A DNA stretch of 64,000 nucleotides from Marchantia polymorpha subsp. ruderalis (taxonomy: Eukaryota > Streptophyta > Marchantiopsida > Marchantiales > Marchantiaceae). Made by a program: the position numbers and the translations under genes. This document shows, piece by piece, positions 12,792 through 24,810 of this stretch. Position 1 is the first letter of the stretch. Each line of letters starts with the position of its first letter. The notes beneath the pieces were generated by a model. That model made no database searches and was not told the DNA's origin. It saw only the letters and a program-made list of their open reading frames with translations. The stretch lies in the NCBI GenBank assembly GCA_037833965.1, contig AP031356.1, positions 17,878,501 to 17,942,500 of the forward strand. The letters are read 5' to 3'.

Positions 12792-15700
12792 ATGCCCAAT
12801 GTCAGGGTTGTCTCGAGGAATTTCATGGAAATGGTCGCAGCGTTGCCTGCGGCCAAACTGGACGAACTCTACGGCAGCCCTTGGACCTGTCAGGCTGTCG
12901 TAAGGTTGGACATCTTTCAGTCTTGTCTACAGCTGCACCTTCTGTTTTCAGTCCTCTAGTACCAGTATTCAGGGTCTGGTCTAAATTTCAAGTTTAATAG
13001 CTTTTAACTCAAAATATAAAACCCTGAACCCTAGAACCACAATTCAGAATTGTTAAGACTTTGTACTTTCGGTGAATAACGCCTTCATACAGTTGGAGAA
13101 TCTACATTGTAATGTAACAGTCCAATGTTTTTTTTTTCCTCGGAAAGTTCTCGAATTATCGCTGTGCACTACCTTTCAACATTTCTTGCAACGCGATAGA
13201 TTTAATGGAAGGCATTCAGGACTGCCTGACAGTCAGATTATCGACTCTGAAATCGATTCCAGCGATTTTATGATATTCGCTATAAAATGAGACCTTGATT
13301 TTATTTTCCATAGAAGCCAGTATCTCATGAAGAATTGCATGAAGTTCGATGAACAGTCACCTCTGACATGTAGTTGATCTTTGAAATGCCAGCTTGATAT
13401 TCCCCGCTGTGCAATCAATCCTCGGCTGAAGATTTGGATGTCCTGGCGTTGATCATTTGGTGCCCGGGCTTATTTCGAGCTTCAATTTTTGTATGTCCAA
13501 ACTTTGATCCATCCTGATGCTTGTCACTAGGTCTCTCCCACCATTGGCGAAGCAGTATGTGTTACGACTCCTGTTTGTCGAGGCTGCCGTTTCAAGTAAA
13601 TCGATTCAAGATTGGGCACTTCCCGATGCTCTGAACAAGCATAAAGTGGCCATTGACAAACTTGAGCAGCTGCGAGTTCTTATCGAGGCGACTGAGAGGT
13701 TTGTTATGCTCTCGAGATGTCAACAGAACGAATCCTCAAGTGAGCTCATACGCTTAATTTATCAGCTCCATCGAATACATTAACTGGAAGTATGCTCCTA
13801 GTAGCAACTGCAAAGATATGGTTTCTTTTTCTAACATGATGAATACTGGGTGTAGGAGAAAAGAAGTCTCCTACAAATTAAATCCAAGGCTCCAAAAGCA
13901 ACTGCAAGACGTTTTGAAAACTGGGTGAGTTTTTTTTCACATCGCACCCCGCCGGATTGGAAAATTTCAATGAAGCATACCTTGGGTGAAATGCCAGATG
14001 ACTTGTATCGGGATTGCGATCAAGTGGAGCAATTGAGAAATGTTTTTGTAGTCGTGTACTGACTTGCTTTGCTGAGGAAGATGTATGGTAGTAGTTAAGG
14101 CCTCTGCTTAAAGGGTCATTTTTTTATCAGGGGAGGTGTACCAAGAGAATCGTTACCTGCAAGCTTTGCAGCAAGAGTACCTTCCTTAGTGGATCTCGAA
14201 AATTATGCTATGAAGCAGTGGGAGGTAAGGACTGTTACATTTTCGAGCTACGTTAATACGGATTTCGAGCATTGTAAGATTTCCGGGATATAAGATATAC
14301 GGTAATATTCTTTATAACTGCAAAATAAGAATTTATATTCTATTCAACACTTCTTATTTGAGTATTGTTTTTTGTATCGGAATTGAAGAAATTGATCAAT
14401 GTATCAAGACAGTTAATGATATGTTGATGGTTTCTGCTGATTGAATTATTGTTTGAAGGAGGTCCTTGCAGGCAGTCTTGCTGCAACTTGTAAGTTCCGC
14501 ATTTGCAGAAGCTTCTACTGTTCCAATGAATAGTACACTTACTGCAACATTCCAAAGAGCCGGGCTCATTACCACACCAAAGTAAGTCATTGCAGTGTAT
14601 GTTTCTTCTAGTTTTGTTTAGATGTTACTGTTGATCATTTTGCAGTCAAGGTCTTCTATATCATGTGTCTGAATCATAGAATTGTAATACGATGAGGCTG
14701 AAGTAAATCACCAGTCGGAAGCAGGTTCACCTCCAGCATCATTTGTGAACAATTTTTATATTAATTAGGGTGTAGGGTTATAACAGTTAGCATTTTTCCG
14801 TCATCTACATTACTTTTATGATATCCTGCTCTGGAACAGATAAAGGAATTTTTTTAACTCTTGTTTTAAAAGAGGCTCTCAGCAAATTTGAAGCATAGAA
14901 AGAGCTGCAAGTGAGTGTAATTGAGATTGGGCACTTTATGCGATTACAGGGGAAAGGAGCCACCTAAAATTACCGATGCTGGATTCCAGTTTCTGGTGAG
15001 TGGAGATTTTCTAGCAGCAATTATATAGGAAAACTAGTTAACTCTACCAGAATCAGCATCTATTTTCATTCTGAAATATTGGGCATTTAAGGAAACATGA
15101 CGTATAAGGTTGTATTTCGTTGATTTCACTGTCTGTAGTGTTAAGGTCAAGAAAGTCTCTGTATGAAAGTTAAGAACCATGGCTGCTCTTTGTACTATAA
15201 ATCTTGAGAATTTAATGTTTGTTTCTGAACCTTTTGCAGCTGATGGATACAAATTCTCAGCTTTGGCAGATAGTTCGAGAATATGTAGCTTCTGCAGAGG
15301 TATTCTCTTGCTCGACACAATACTGTAGTACTCATGTGCTAGGTTATTTGGTTATGATTACATTAGATTCCTTGTAGTTACTGGTAAATTTGAAAAATAT
15401 AGTTGATTGATTCTGCTTTGTATATAAGAGTGAAAAAGTTCTCAAATGCTCGAATATCGTAGCGTGACAAAGATTTATGGGTGATGCTTTTCGTTACAGG
15501 ACAGAGGAATGGATAGTGCAGAGCTCATCAGTTTCCTTCTTGAGCTTGGGTTTCTCAACATTGGAGAAGTAAATACTTATCCATTTGACGTCTTGGTTTC
15601 TTTCTGTATGCCAAGTAACGAATATCACTTCATCTTCAAAAACTCTCCTTCTGCTATTCCATCAGTCTGCATGTTGATGGTCTGGCCAGTCTACATTCTA

Positions 15701-17789
15701 GCCGTTCGTGTTGACCGAAATTTCTAAAGTCACCTATTTTATCTTTTTGAAGCCCTATAATCTCAACACTCTTTCGCCCATGCAACAAAATGTCATCAAG
15801 GAGCTTGCTGCCCTCGGAGTGTTGCAAATCCAGTCGGTGAGTACAAGTTTGTTTCCCTCTGACAGTTTATTGTTGGAAGCTTTGTAAGGCTTTTTATCAT
15901 AATCAGTTCAGTATAAATAGAACATGATGAATAGCTGAAGTTTTGAAAGTACTGTGTACGTATGGAATCCTGAGTTGCTATTTGTTTTACTGTATATAAT
16001 CATCTGATCGATGAGTTGCGGTGAAGATGGCATCTGTTCGTTCGTGCCATTGCTATGAGTATTAGATAATTACTGTATTTTCTTTCCAGAGTGAAAGAAT
16101 CAACTGTTTGTGATTCAGGGTACAAAAGATCGTTGGTTTATTCCAACGAAGTTAGCATCGAACCTTTCGGCAAGCATTTCAGAGACATCTGGTGTGCAGC
16201 CCGGAGAGGTACGAGATCTAAAAAAATTTCTGCTTGAGATGTAGAACCACGTCAACTTTTTGAGGCTTCTGTGACACGATGGTTAATCAGCTGTTGATTC
16301 CTGTAATGCGAAGTGTCCATTGGCATAATTCTGCAGGGTCAGTTGACTAAGCTCATGAGGTTGAATCGCAGTCCAAGGTCCACTTCTATACAGTCAAACG
16401 CAGCACTGTCACAAGTGTTTGTTGTTGATAATCGGATATATGGATACGTAGGGTTCTAAAAGTCTGCTTTACTACGTGCAGGGCTTTGTTGTAGTTGAGA
16501 CTAATTTCAGAATATATGCTTATACAACATCAAAATTACAAGCAGAGATACTACGACTTTTTGTCCGGTAAGAACAAGTGGAATATTTGAAATCAGCTAT
16601 TTCCGTTTGGGAATTTTCGTTCAGCATGTAGTTCTTATCATGGAGTATGAAGGTCTTTCGCTACTCCATCCTATGTCATGTCGAGTGATGAGTAATTCAG
16701 CTTCTATAACATAGCTTGGGTGTGATTCTCGCACGAATGAACAATGCTGCGATTTATTTCAACTTGTTTGCTGTTTTTACATCTATCAGGTTGGAGTACC
16801 AGTTGCCTAATCTCGTCGTAGGGTCTCTAACGAAAGAAAGTGTTAGCACAGCGTTCGCAAGTGGCATCAGTTCAGATGAGGTAATATTCAAATCCATTTA
16901 CAGAGACTTACGACTTCTTTGCAAACCTTCCGTTGTGAGTCGTCTGTCGACAATTTGCTCATCTATCCTTCACTATGATGATTATAATAAAATTTTTACT
17001 GCTGACAGATGATCTCATTTTTGTCAAAACACGCCCATCCGCATGCTGCGAAGAAGACGCCTGTCGTGCCTGAAACTGTTACGGATCAGGTAATTTTGAA
17101 TTGTTTGGCTGGAAGTGAAAGAAAGAAAGCTGCCGAAGTTTAAGGAAGCACGTAACTGTTGTGAGGTTAGACCTTCAATATGCAATATATAAAATATTTA
17201 TTGTTATATGTGTGACTGAAGCATAGAGAAATATCCGTTCAAAATATGTGATCTATTTGGTGTGTGAAGTTGTATGCTGTTTCTTTTTCCTAGGATGAAG
17301 GGTAGCTGACAATGGTGAGATATTAACGCAGATTCGTCTGTGGGAGAACGATCGCAACCGTGTGCAGATGTCTCCTGCCTATATGTACAAAGAATTTCCG
17401 ACTGTGGTATGTGATATGCATCTATCTCTGCAACTTGGTCCTTTTAAGTTTATCCTGAACAGCGGATCATTTGGAACGTTTAACTTTCAAGTATACCAAC
17501 AAATAGAAGTTCACTCTGGAAGAAACGTTCTGTTGATATTATGGACTGGTCATAGTTGTTTATCATAATGAGATTGAATAAAATTCTAGTTGGAAGACTC
17601 TTATGTCTCATCGTTTGTGTCTGGTTCTCAACGCAGGAAACATTTGAAGCAGTCGACAATTATGCTAGGGATATTGGTGCTTTGCTATGGGATGAACCTT
17701 CCACTCAGAGGCTAGTAGGAAAAGCAGAAAGGCACGAAGAGATGCGTAATTTTATTCGTCGCCAAAGTAGTGCGCCCCAACGAAGATGA
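12792..17789 (+). CDS. TFB2: TFIIH core subunit TFB2 (p52/GTF2H4 homologue)
   Basis: TFB2/p52 is a TFIIH core subunit that binds and stimulates the XPB helicase and recruits TFB5, acting in RNA polymerase II initiation and nucleotide excision repair in the nucleus. I could splice 15 exons: 12792-12904, 13531-13698, 13856-13924, 14131-14224, 14472-14581, 14950-14995, 15240-15299, 15500-15568, 15753-15836, 16119-16208, 16482-16567, 16790-16880, 17009-17089, 17332-17406 and 17637-17789. Every junction is GT-AG and phase-consistent, giving 462 residues against about 450 in Arabidopsis. Diagnostic stretches are RSLPPLAKQYVLRLL, DAGFQFLLMDTNSQLW, ELISFLLELGF, DRWFIPTKLASNLS, ETNFRIYAYTTSKLQ and the C-terminal TFB5-binding part ending near MRNFIRRQ. 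The start MPNVRVVSRNF aligns with the expected N-terminus. No truncation or lost core segment is evident, so the gene looks functional. Confidence 0.95.
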
Positions 17790-20406
17790 CGGTAGCCTAA
17801 AAGCTCATCTCCTCATCTATTCTATGACCACTTAGTGCCCATGGTGCATATACGGCCCCCTTGATATGCAGTATGATAGATCCAGTGCTGATTCCGAAAA
17901 GTATGAAGAAGAATTTTCTTCATACTTGAAACAGTTTATTGGTTGCTTATGAATTGAGAATGAAACGGAAAGAAAGGGTTCATTCACATGCTACGGAAGA
18001 GATTCCCACAGTATTTTACCCTCGTGAACATCTGTTTTCAAAGCCATGAAGGAAAGTTCAGGAATTTTAATCTGAACAATCTTCAGATGATGGATCGCTA
18101 CAAGAATTCACATTTCGACAGAAATATCCCTATAGAGGGCGTGTCTCTTATGTTTTTACGTGCTGTGATCTAAGAATGCATTACCTTCATGTCCGACGGT
18201 GCGAAGCGGGATGATGTTTGGATGATTAAGGGTGGTGAGACTAGTCATTCTACGAAGTGAAATCGTACTGTGTGTATTTCCCTCGAGCTAATGAGAGTTC
18301 AGGATATATCTTCAAGATGCAGGGATTTGTTAAGCAATGAGAGTCCTACTCTGACGTAGAGTTGGCTTTGCCCTAGCTCAGCCTGCTCCCGTTGTCAAGT
18401 AGGTTGAAGTACGACGTGGTGACCCCGAGGCAGTGTAGCCGAATTCATCTTGAATCCTGGTTCCTGGATGTGCTCACGTCAACTCAGAGGTAGACTGCGA
18501 ACGCACATGTCAGATTTGGCCGGAGGGCGTGTGTCGTCTGAGCCCACCACGTGCCTTGTCAGAGACCCACATCCAGAAGCCGTGATTCTGGCAACAGAGG
18601 GAGGCAGTGGAGATACAGATCGTGCGAACAGTTACGAGTGAGGACAGGAAGAGCTGGCCCGATGGGATCAGCAATACCTTGGACCGTTCGCAGACAATCA
18701 CCAGAATGATGGACATTGCTTCAGAGTATTCGTGGCCGGTACCGTGTGAGGTCTTGTCTTGCGGTCTTCGTGTGGGGTACGCATCGCCGAGGAGCCCCAA
18801 CAGTGTACTTTTCACGCGGTTTTGTCGATGGTCCACCAGCCCGACAAGTTGACACTGTGCACCAAAAATTCCACACAGGTATTAAAGACGATTATTTTGG
18901 CACAGTTGCAGACTTGGATACTGTACTCCTCGGTGTCCCGTTGACTTTTTCTTCTCTTTACCGTTGCTCACATAATCCTCGTCGCAGCCTGCTGAAGTCA
19001 GCAACGCTTCATAAATCTGATTTTTACTTCATTTATCAACAATATGCCAGTCGAATTCCTGACCTCATGATGCATGTCCCTTGTTATCAACTTTACGTAG
19101 TAAATGCGAGAGGGAAAATTTTCTTCTCCCAGACTATCTTGTGTACATGGATGTAGTTGAATGAGGTTGTCACGGGTTAACTCTGACATCAGAACGACAC
19201 ACAATCTTTGCCTAGTGTACTGGCGGTAGGTCTGCCCTGTGCGGATAGATTTTGTGAGAACATTCCCGAATGGGCAGGATGGACCGTTCGAGCCGAGAAG
19301 AATGCGGAGTTTCTCCTAGAGATAATTTCGTTGCTATTCGATCGTCTGCTCAGTGGCTAAAGTAGTTTGTCGTTGTTCGTCTATGGATGGTATTATCAGC
19401 TTGTTATCTCGTCCGGCAGTGATACGGTGGACATATCATGATCTGCTTCACTGAAAAGTTTCTTGAAATGGACAGCATTACGGGCTATGCATTATGAGAC
19501 ATGCCGAGATATGCATTGCGACCATGAGTACTTCTTATTTGCACTCGAGTCCTCCTTATTCCTATTCTCGATTTCATGCCGGCTCGACCTCGTTCGTTCG
19601 TTCAGGGTATCTACCATCCGAAGACAAGATGGATCGCTTCTCATGACAGACTGGATTCGGGATTTTGTAGGGATCGTGACGAAAGTCGACAGCACACACT
19701 CGTGAGAAATTTTTTTGGATTTTATTACTTTGTGAGAGAAGTGCACAGAAAACGTAGACGGCCTGGGAATCCAACAGAAGAAGGAAAGAGGAGACTGGTA
19801 AGTTCAAAACTATGACAAATATGTCCCACTTTCGAGGTCTGACAGTAAGGGTTCCCAAAACTAGTAAAATGTTGACTGCGAACCCCAAGCCATCGATGAC
19901 GCAGAGTACATGATCATCAACATGCTCAACGAAAAGAGAAAGGCTCCTATATTCTACAAGCCAGATATCAGAGGACTGACGAAGTCCGTGGCAAAGGTCC
20001 TGGATCCTCTTGAACTCCTATAACGATGCAGCAGCAAAACGTCTGCTCGTACGTCCGAGCAGACAGGTATCTCACCAAACGCTAAGCCAGTCAAGTGGGC
20101 CTCGGGCATCCAATCGGTGCAATTCATGGGCATCATGTCGATGATCTAAGCAGAAAACTGCAACCAGGCCACCGGAAGCCAAGTGGGCTCGAACAAATGA
20201 ACTTCCGCTCATGTCATGCAACTCATGGGCGCCCCATTGTTGTTCTCCACAGTGTGGGCATGTGAAAGACTCCACCATCAAATCGTAATTCCATAGCGAC
20301 ACTCAATACTTGTACATGAAGACTCGCGGCAGCAGCAGCAGCAGCAGCAGCCTCCCGAAGACCCAGGTTCCGATGCGATGTGATGCGATGAGACGAGCGC
20401 GCCCGC
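17790..20406. other. Intergenic between TFB2 and profilin
   Basis: The first few hundred bases are the probable TFB2 3' UTR. Between 18,400 and 19,900 several 60-146-codon frames overlap on both strands, none with a recognisable motif, so I treat them as chance. Near the right end a CAG/CTG trinucleotide run (about 20,330-20,352) sits downstream of the minus-strand profilin stop and probably lies in its 3' UTR. Confidence 0.45.
20330..20352. repeat. CAG/CTG trinucleotide microsatellite
   Basis: About seven to eight consecutive CAG units on the plus strand (CTG on the minus strand). It lies roughly 55 bases beyond the profilin stop codon, so in the sense of that gene it would be a CUG run in the 3' UTR. 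It is not part of any supported coding frame. Confidence 0.8.
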
Positions 20407-20805
20407 TTAAATTCCCTGTTCGTACAGATAATCGCCCAGCCTCTCGACCACAATGTTGCACTCGCCCGGTTTGGTGGGATCCTCGTACAGACCGATCACC
20501 AAAGCGCTGTTCGTCTTCTTGATGCACACACCTCCGGTCCCCTTCTTCCCGCGCAGAACCTGGCCGGGCTCGCCCTGGATGACCATGTACTTGAGGCCCC
20601 CCAGATACAAGCCGTGCATCGAGATCTGAGCCGCGTCCACAAAGCCCTTGACGACCTTGTCGATTTCATCCCCCTGCAGCTCGGGGAAGTTGGCGCTCTG
20701 CGCCCACACGTTCCCGTCCTGCCCGATGATCGCCGCCGAGCTCAGCCAATGCCCCGGAGAAATCTCCAGCATCAAGTGCTCGTCGACGTACGCTTGCCAC
20801 GACAT
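20407..20805 (-). CDS. Profilin
   Basis: Profilin binds G-actin and poly-L-proline (for example formin FH1 segments) and controls actin polymerisation in the cytoplasm. The single frame gives 132 residues, the usual plant length. It opens with [12 protein letters not shown], holding the N-terminal aromatic residues W3 and Y6 of the polyproline site. It then shows [33 protein letters not shown] and the C-terminal helix [14 protein letters not shown], all profilin signatures. The ATG at 20805 is the only sensible start. Plant profilin genes commonly carry two introns, but none interrupts this frame. I see no poly(A) tract or target duplication that would mark a retrocopy, so it is probably a functional intronless gene. 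The 5' leader region is rich in CT repeats. Confidence 0.97.
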   Translation of the reverse strand: MSWQAYVDEHLMLEISPGHWLSSAAIIGQDGNVWAQSANFPELQGDEIDKVVKGFVDAAQISMHGLYLGGLKYMVIQGEPGQVLRGKKGTGGVCIKKTNSALVIGLYEDPTKPGECNIVVERLGDYLYEQGI

Positions 20806-20842
20806 GATCGCTCCTCGCCTCGAACCTCCTCAACCTCCTCAA

Positions 20843-21115
20843 CCCTCTCTCTCTCTCTCTCACTCTCTCACTCTCTCGCCCGAGCGCCGACCGACAATCG
20901 AACGAAAGAAAAGCCGGCGACAGCACGCACCCACAAAATTGCAGAGCTCTGCCGCAAGCGCTGGCGCGATCGACCTAAGGAAGCAGTGAAAGGAAGGGAG
21001 ACGAAAGGCGATCGATCGATCGACCGACCGACGCTGCTGCTGCTACTGCTTCGTTCTGAGGATCTCTCTCTCACACACACACACACACACTCCCCCTCTC
21101 TCTCTCTCTCTCTGC
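20843..21115. repeat. CT and CA dinucleotide microsatellites in profilin leader
   Basis: Two pyrimidine-rich arrays occur at about 20,843-20,880 (CT units with CACT interruptions) and 21,062-21,115 (CT, then CA, then CT units). On the minus strand they are GA/GT arrays just upstream of the profilin ATG, within about 40-310 bases of it. GA-repeat leaders are common in plant housekeeping promoters and attract GAGA-binding BPC factors in known systems; that role here is inference. Confidence 0.75.
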
Positions 21116-21445
21116 GCACCCTCTCTATGCTCAAGAATGATCCGATCGCCAGACGCATGGAGCAATTCCGCGGGGCGCCTTCTTGTACGTGCACATATGC
21201 TGCGAGCCATCGCTCCAGCACCTGATGTGGGGCATCATGTGTCGATGTCGTGAAAGCGACCCGCCCGTGCTGCCCCACAGGGCCCCGCATTTTCTTAATT
21301 TTCTTAATTAATTCTCATTCGCTGCCCTCCTTTTCCGCTTTCTTATAAAAGTCTCGAGCCCTTCGCTTCACATGGCGGACCCTCGGACTCCTTTTCAAGA
21401 ATTCTGCCCGCGGGGCCCACCTCCCGATCATGGTTCCTTTCCCTT

Positions 21446-21475
21446 CCCAACCCATCCCATCCCATCCCATCCTGC
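21446..21475. repeat. CCCAT pentanucleotide minisatellite
   Basis: Several tandem CCCAT units followed by related CCCTTCC/CCATTCC variants to about 21,535. It lies upstream of the profilin gene in GC-rich DNA. It is not in a supported reading frame, although it creates short proline- or glycine-rich chance frames on both strands. Confidence 0.7.
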
Positions 21476-23943
21476 GGAACCCCGTCCCAGTCGGGGCCGA
21501 CTCCGTTTCCCTTCCGTTCCCTTCCATTCCCTTGTGACAGGTCCCCTTCTGTTCCATTGATCCCGCCCGTCACCCTCGCCGTCCGGTCGCTTTGGCGCTG
21601 ACCGGGTTCCGGTAGCATGGGAATTCCGACCCCGTCTGCCGCGGTCCCTTCACCAGCATGACAGGCTCCCTTCTGTCGCCGTGGAGGCCGGCTGGTACCT
21701 GGCTTTCCTGGCTCCGGTGGACTGGGTACTCCCGATTCTTCTCTCGCCACGCGTGATGGGTTTGGTAGTGGGCATCCATCGCCTCATCTCTGAATTCCAC
21801 GCTTTGTTCACATTTGCATAACTATTGTAATTTGTAATGATATATGTAGTAATAGTCAACAGTGACATTGCAACGATGTTCAACGATGATTGTCAGTTTG
21901 ACATAATCTATAGCGACTAAATAATAAATAAACATAAACATTTCTATAGCGAACGAGGACACGTCTCCAAATGTCGCATTAGCTTCACCAACCATGAGCA
22001 CCTGATGAAATAGAGATGGTTATTGGTTCATCAGACATCTTGCCCGTCACTCTGTAAACAGATTGAGAAAAATCCGATAAAGATGTGATTGCTGCATTAG
22101 CATGCAAAATATAGTTCAACTTAACGAGCATTGTCTGTCGTGCCCGGTAAACTTTATTGTATTGTTGGAGATGAGAATGTAAAACATACTATTATCATCG
22201 TCAACATGTCATTAGTGACACGACTGTTACCTTGACTTTGAAGAAGTTCGTCAACAATTTGACTAGGATTCTTTACATAAAATCACAATATCACAGAAAG
22301 ATGGTCATCCACTTACAGTTCAGAAAAAATTGACATCAATAGTCTAACAACATCTCCCGATCTGTAAGATGTTGCAATCCTTTGATCAATATCTTGATTA
22401 AGCATGACATTGGTCAAAGCCAAAACACTGTTGGTTTTCTCAAAGTATATAGACTAATGAGATTGGAGTTAACTAGCTTGCTGGTAATTTATAAACCCAA
22501 ATAACGTTATATTTTGATGATGATCTGCATTTCAAAACCAAAAGTTAGATAAAAAACTGCTGCAACTTCTGCTGTTATTTTTCAATTAGCAATTTAAGAA
22601 ACCAAGCTTAAATGTTATGTTCAAGCTTGTTTGGTAGGAATAAGAAATATAGAGTATTTTAGCATAATTTTCAATTTGACGTGCCAAGTTTAAACAATAT
22701 TCTAGGCCATCTACTTTAAAACCAAATGCTTTGTAATGCAATGATGCTGATTGTAAAATCTTTAATTTGAAGATCTTAAAACTTCACTTTCAATTTTATA
22801 ATTGCAAAAGATATCTCGAGATCTAGAGTTTTAATTTCAACTTGCATATGATGCATCAATGATTGAGATATATATGTATGAATTTCTGAATATTATTCTT
22901 AAATATTCAAGAATTTGACAATGACAATGAGATTTTCATGATTTGTCACTTTTCACTACTTTTCATTGCTTGCACTTTTCTTTTGTCTAAAAAGACAAAA
23001 GACAAGCAATGTCACAATGTCTTACGTTTTTATTTTTGTGTAATATTCCGCTGTTTCACAAATTTCAAAACATGTAATGTTCTTTTTAATTCAATCACAT
23101 GCATTTTTTACTATTAGACATATTCATTGGGCAAAACGATGATATATACTTCAAAAAATGTATTAAAGTAGTATGGAGAAGCAAGAGATTGAATCTTAAA
23201 TCGTAATTGCATATAATTAGAGACTATCTCAAGAATCCTCTTACATGTGTTACTCCTACGTAGCAAGGAGCTCCTCGTAATTTGCTTCACTATTTGGAGC
23301 AAGATTTCTATCAAAGAAAGAGTTACCAATCTTGTATTTTTTGGGTCTTTTCTAATTCAAGTAATTTGTGTTGATTGCATAGTTTAATTTGCAATTTTTA
23401 CACATTTCATATATTCCCTAATGCTATCAAATTGAGCAACTCATCGTGTAGGCATGTATATAACTGAAACATTAACTTTTATTCCTGCATACTAAATATA
23501 TGATTCAATGAACCAACCAAGAAAAAAGTTCATTGTTGTAGAATAAAATAACGGGTACAAATGATAGGATGTTGGATCCAAACTTCAAATTTTTCATATA
23601 TAGTTGAGCAAGAGAATATATGAATCCTAGCAGTACAAGAAATCGCTGGATCCAGGTCCACTACAAGTAAATTCAGAGAATGTTAAAAAATATAAATACA
23701 TTAAAAGACTATATATGTCTAAGTCACCTATCAAAATTGAAAGAAATTTGAACTCAAATAAATGTGGATAAAGCATGTCATCTGATAGACCTCAATGAGT
23801 GGCTTACATGTAATCATTACTAATTATGAAATAAAAGTGACTAAAGTAGTGACAGGGAAAAACGCAATGTATTCCATCCATAACTTGCCGCTACACACAT
23901 ACACTGTGATAGTTCATGGCCCGATGATATGAACCAATGTGCC

Positions 23944-24212
23944 TAGGGATGGGCACGTAGCCGGCTAACTTTCAGCTAGCCGGCTAGCCGATAGTAACGG
24001 CTAGCCGGCTAGGCCTAAAATTTAGCCGGATAATGGACTATTGGCCATCAACCGAAATATTAGGCCAAAATATATGTTTATTGGATAATTTTGGCCGAAT
24101 ATGAGTAAATAATCGGCCGAAAACGTAAATTCGGTCTGGGTTCACGTTTCGTTTTCGGTCTCAGATAGAGGTCTCCAATATTTTACCGTTAGCCGAGCAG
24201 TGCCCATCCCTA
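23944..24212. mobile_element. hAT-type MITE (non-autonomous DNA transposon)
   Basis: The element is 269 bp with 13-bp perfect terminal inverted repeats, TAGGGATGGGCAC at the left end and its complement at the right end. It is flanked by a perfect 8-bp target-site duplication, AATGTGCC, at 23936-23943 and 24213-24220. An 8-bp duplication with TIRs of the (C/T)AGGGRTGGGCA type is characteristic of the hAT superfamily. The interior is rich in AGCCGGCTA-like palindromic pieces near the left end, carries no coding frame and is far too short for a transposase, so it would depend on an autonomous relative. The intact duplication suggests a fairly recent insertion. Confidence 0.93.
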
Positions 24213-24777
24213 AATGTGCCCCATGATAACTTCACTGAAAACTGTTAAGCCTGATAAAGGAGATACCTGCATATGGACAGATATCGTCAGTTACAGTGTG
24301 ATTCGAGCAGAGATCAGGGCCCAGAGTTAGCTGACTCGCTGGTTTGTTGACCGGGGATTAGTGTTGACGCGAGTCACATTAGTCCATCACGGTCCACAAC
24401 TGTCTCACGAGCGTGAGCGGGTGAGGGGGTGAGGGGGTAGAGCAGTGAGAACGGCCACGCATGCGAGCCAGCCATGGCCAGCCCTCGTTCTTTCTGTGCC
24501 CGATCATTTGATATGCTTCACACCTGGGATGGTGACCTCCTCCCACGGCCAGCAGTACGACCCGTCATCGCTTTCGTCTGCACGAAGCCTTGTGCAGGAT
24601 ACTATTTCCTGGCTTCTTAACTTTCGAAGCTTCACTTCGCGCGGTCGCTTTGTTTCTCTCGTGCTCCAGTTGTGGCTGCAGAGCTGATGCGTTAGTTCCA
24701 AACTCGGCTCGAGGTTCTGGAGAGAATTCCAGTTGTGTAAGTCGGTCGGTTGTATCGTTTGTGTGAGCCAGCAGCAG

Positions 24778-24810
24778 AGGATTGGTTCTGAACCCCTCAG
24801 AACCAATCCT
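24778..24810. repeat. 14-bp perfect inverted repeat (hairpin)
   Basis: Left arm AGGATTGGTTCTGA (24778-24791) and its exact complement at 24797-24810, separated by the five-base loop ACCCC. No following T-run and no adjacent gene explains it. Confidence 0.85.

Larger units (their letters stand above)
20806..23943. other. Profilin upstream region then AT-rich intergenic block
   Basis: The first 750 bases are GC-rich and pyrimidine-rich and should include the profilin leader and promoter. They contain dinucleotide arrays and a CCCAT minisatellite (annotated separately). From about 21,800 the sequence turns AT-rich and contains no credible gene. A perfect 11-bp-arm inverted repeat built on CTTTTGTCT lies near 22,979-23,001. 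Confidence 0.5.

Noticed and set aside
20614-21225. 203-codon plus-strand ORF opposite profilin
   Set aside because: It is the antisense shadow of the profilin coding sequence extended through CT/CA microsatellites; its sequence is low-complexity Ser/Leu/Thr repeats.
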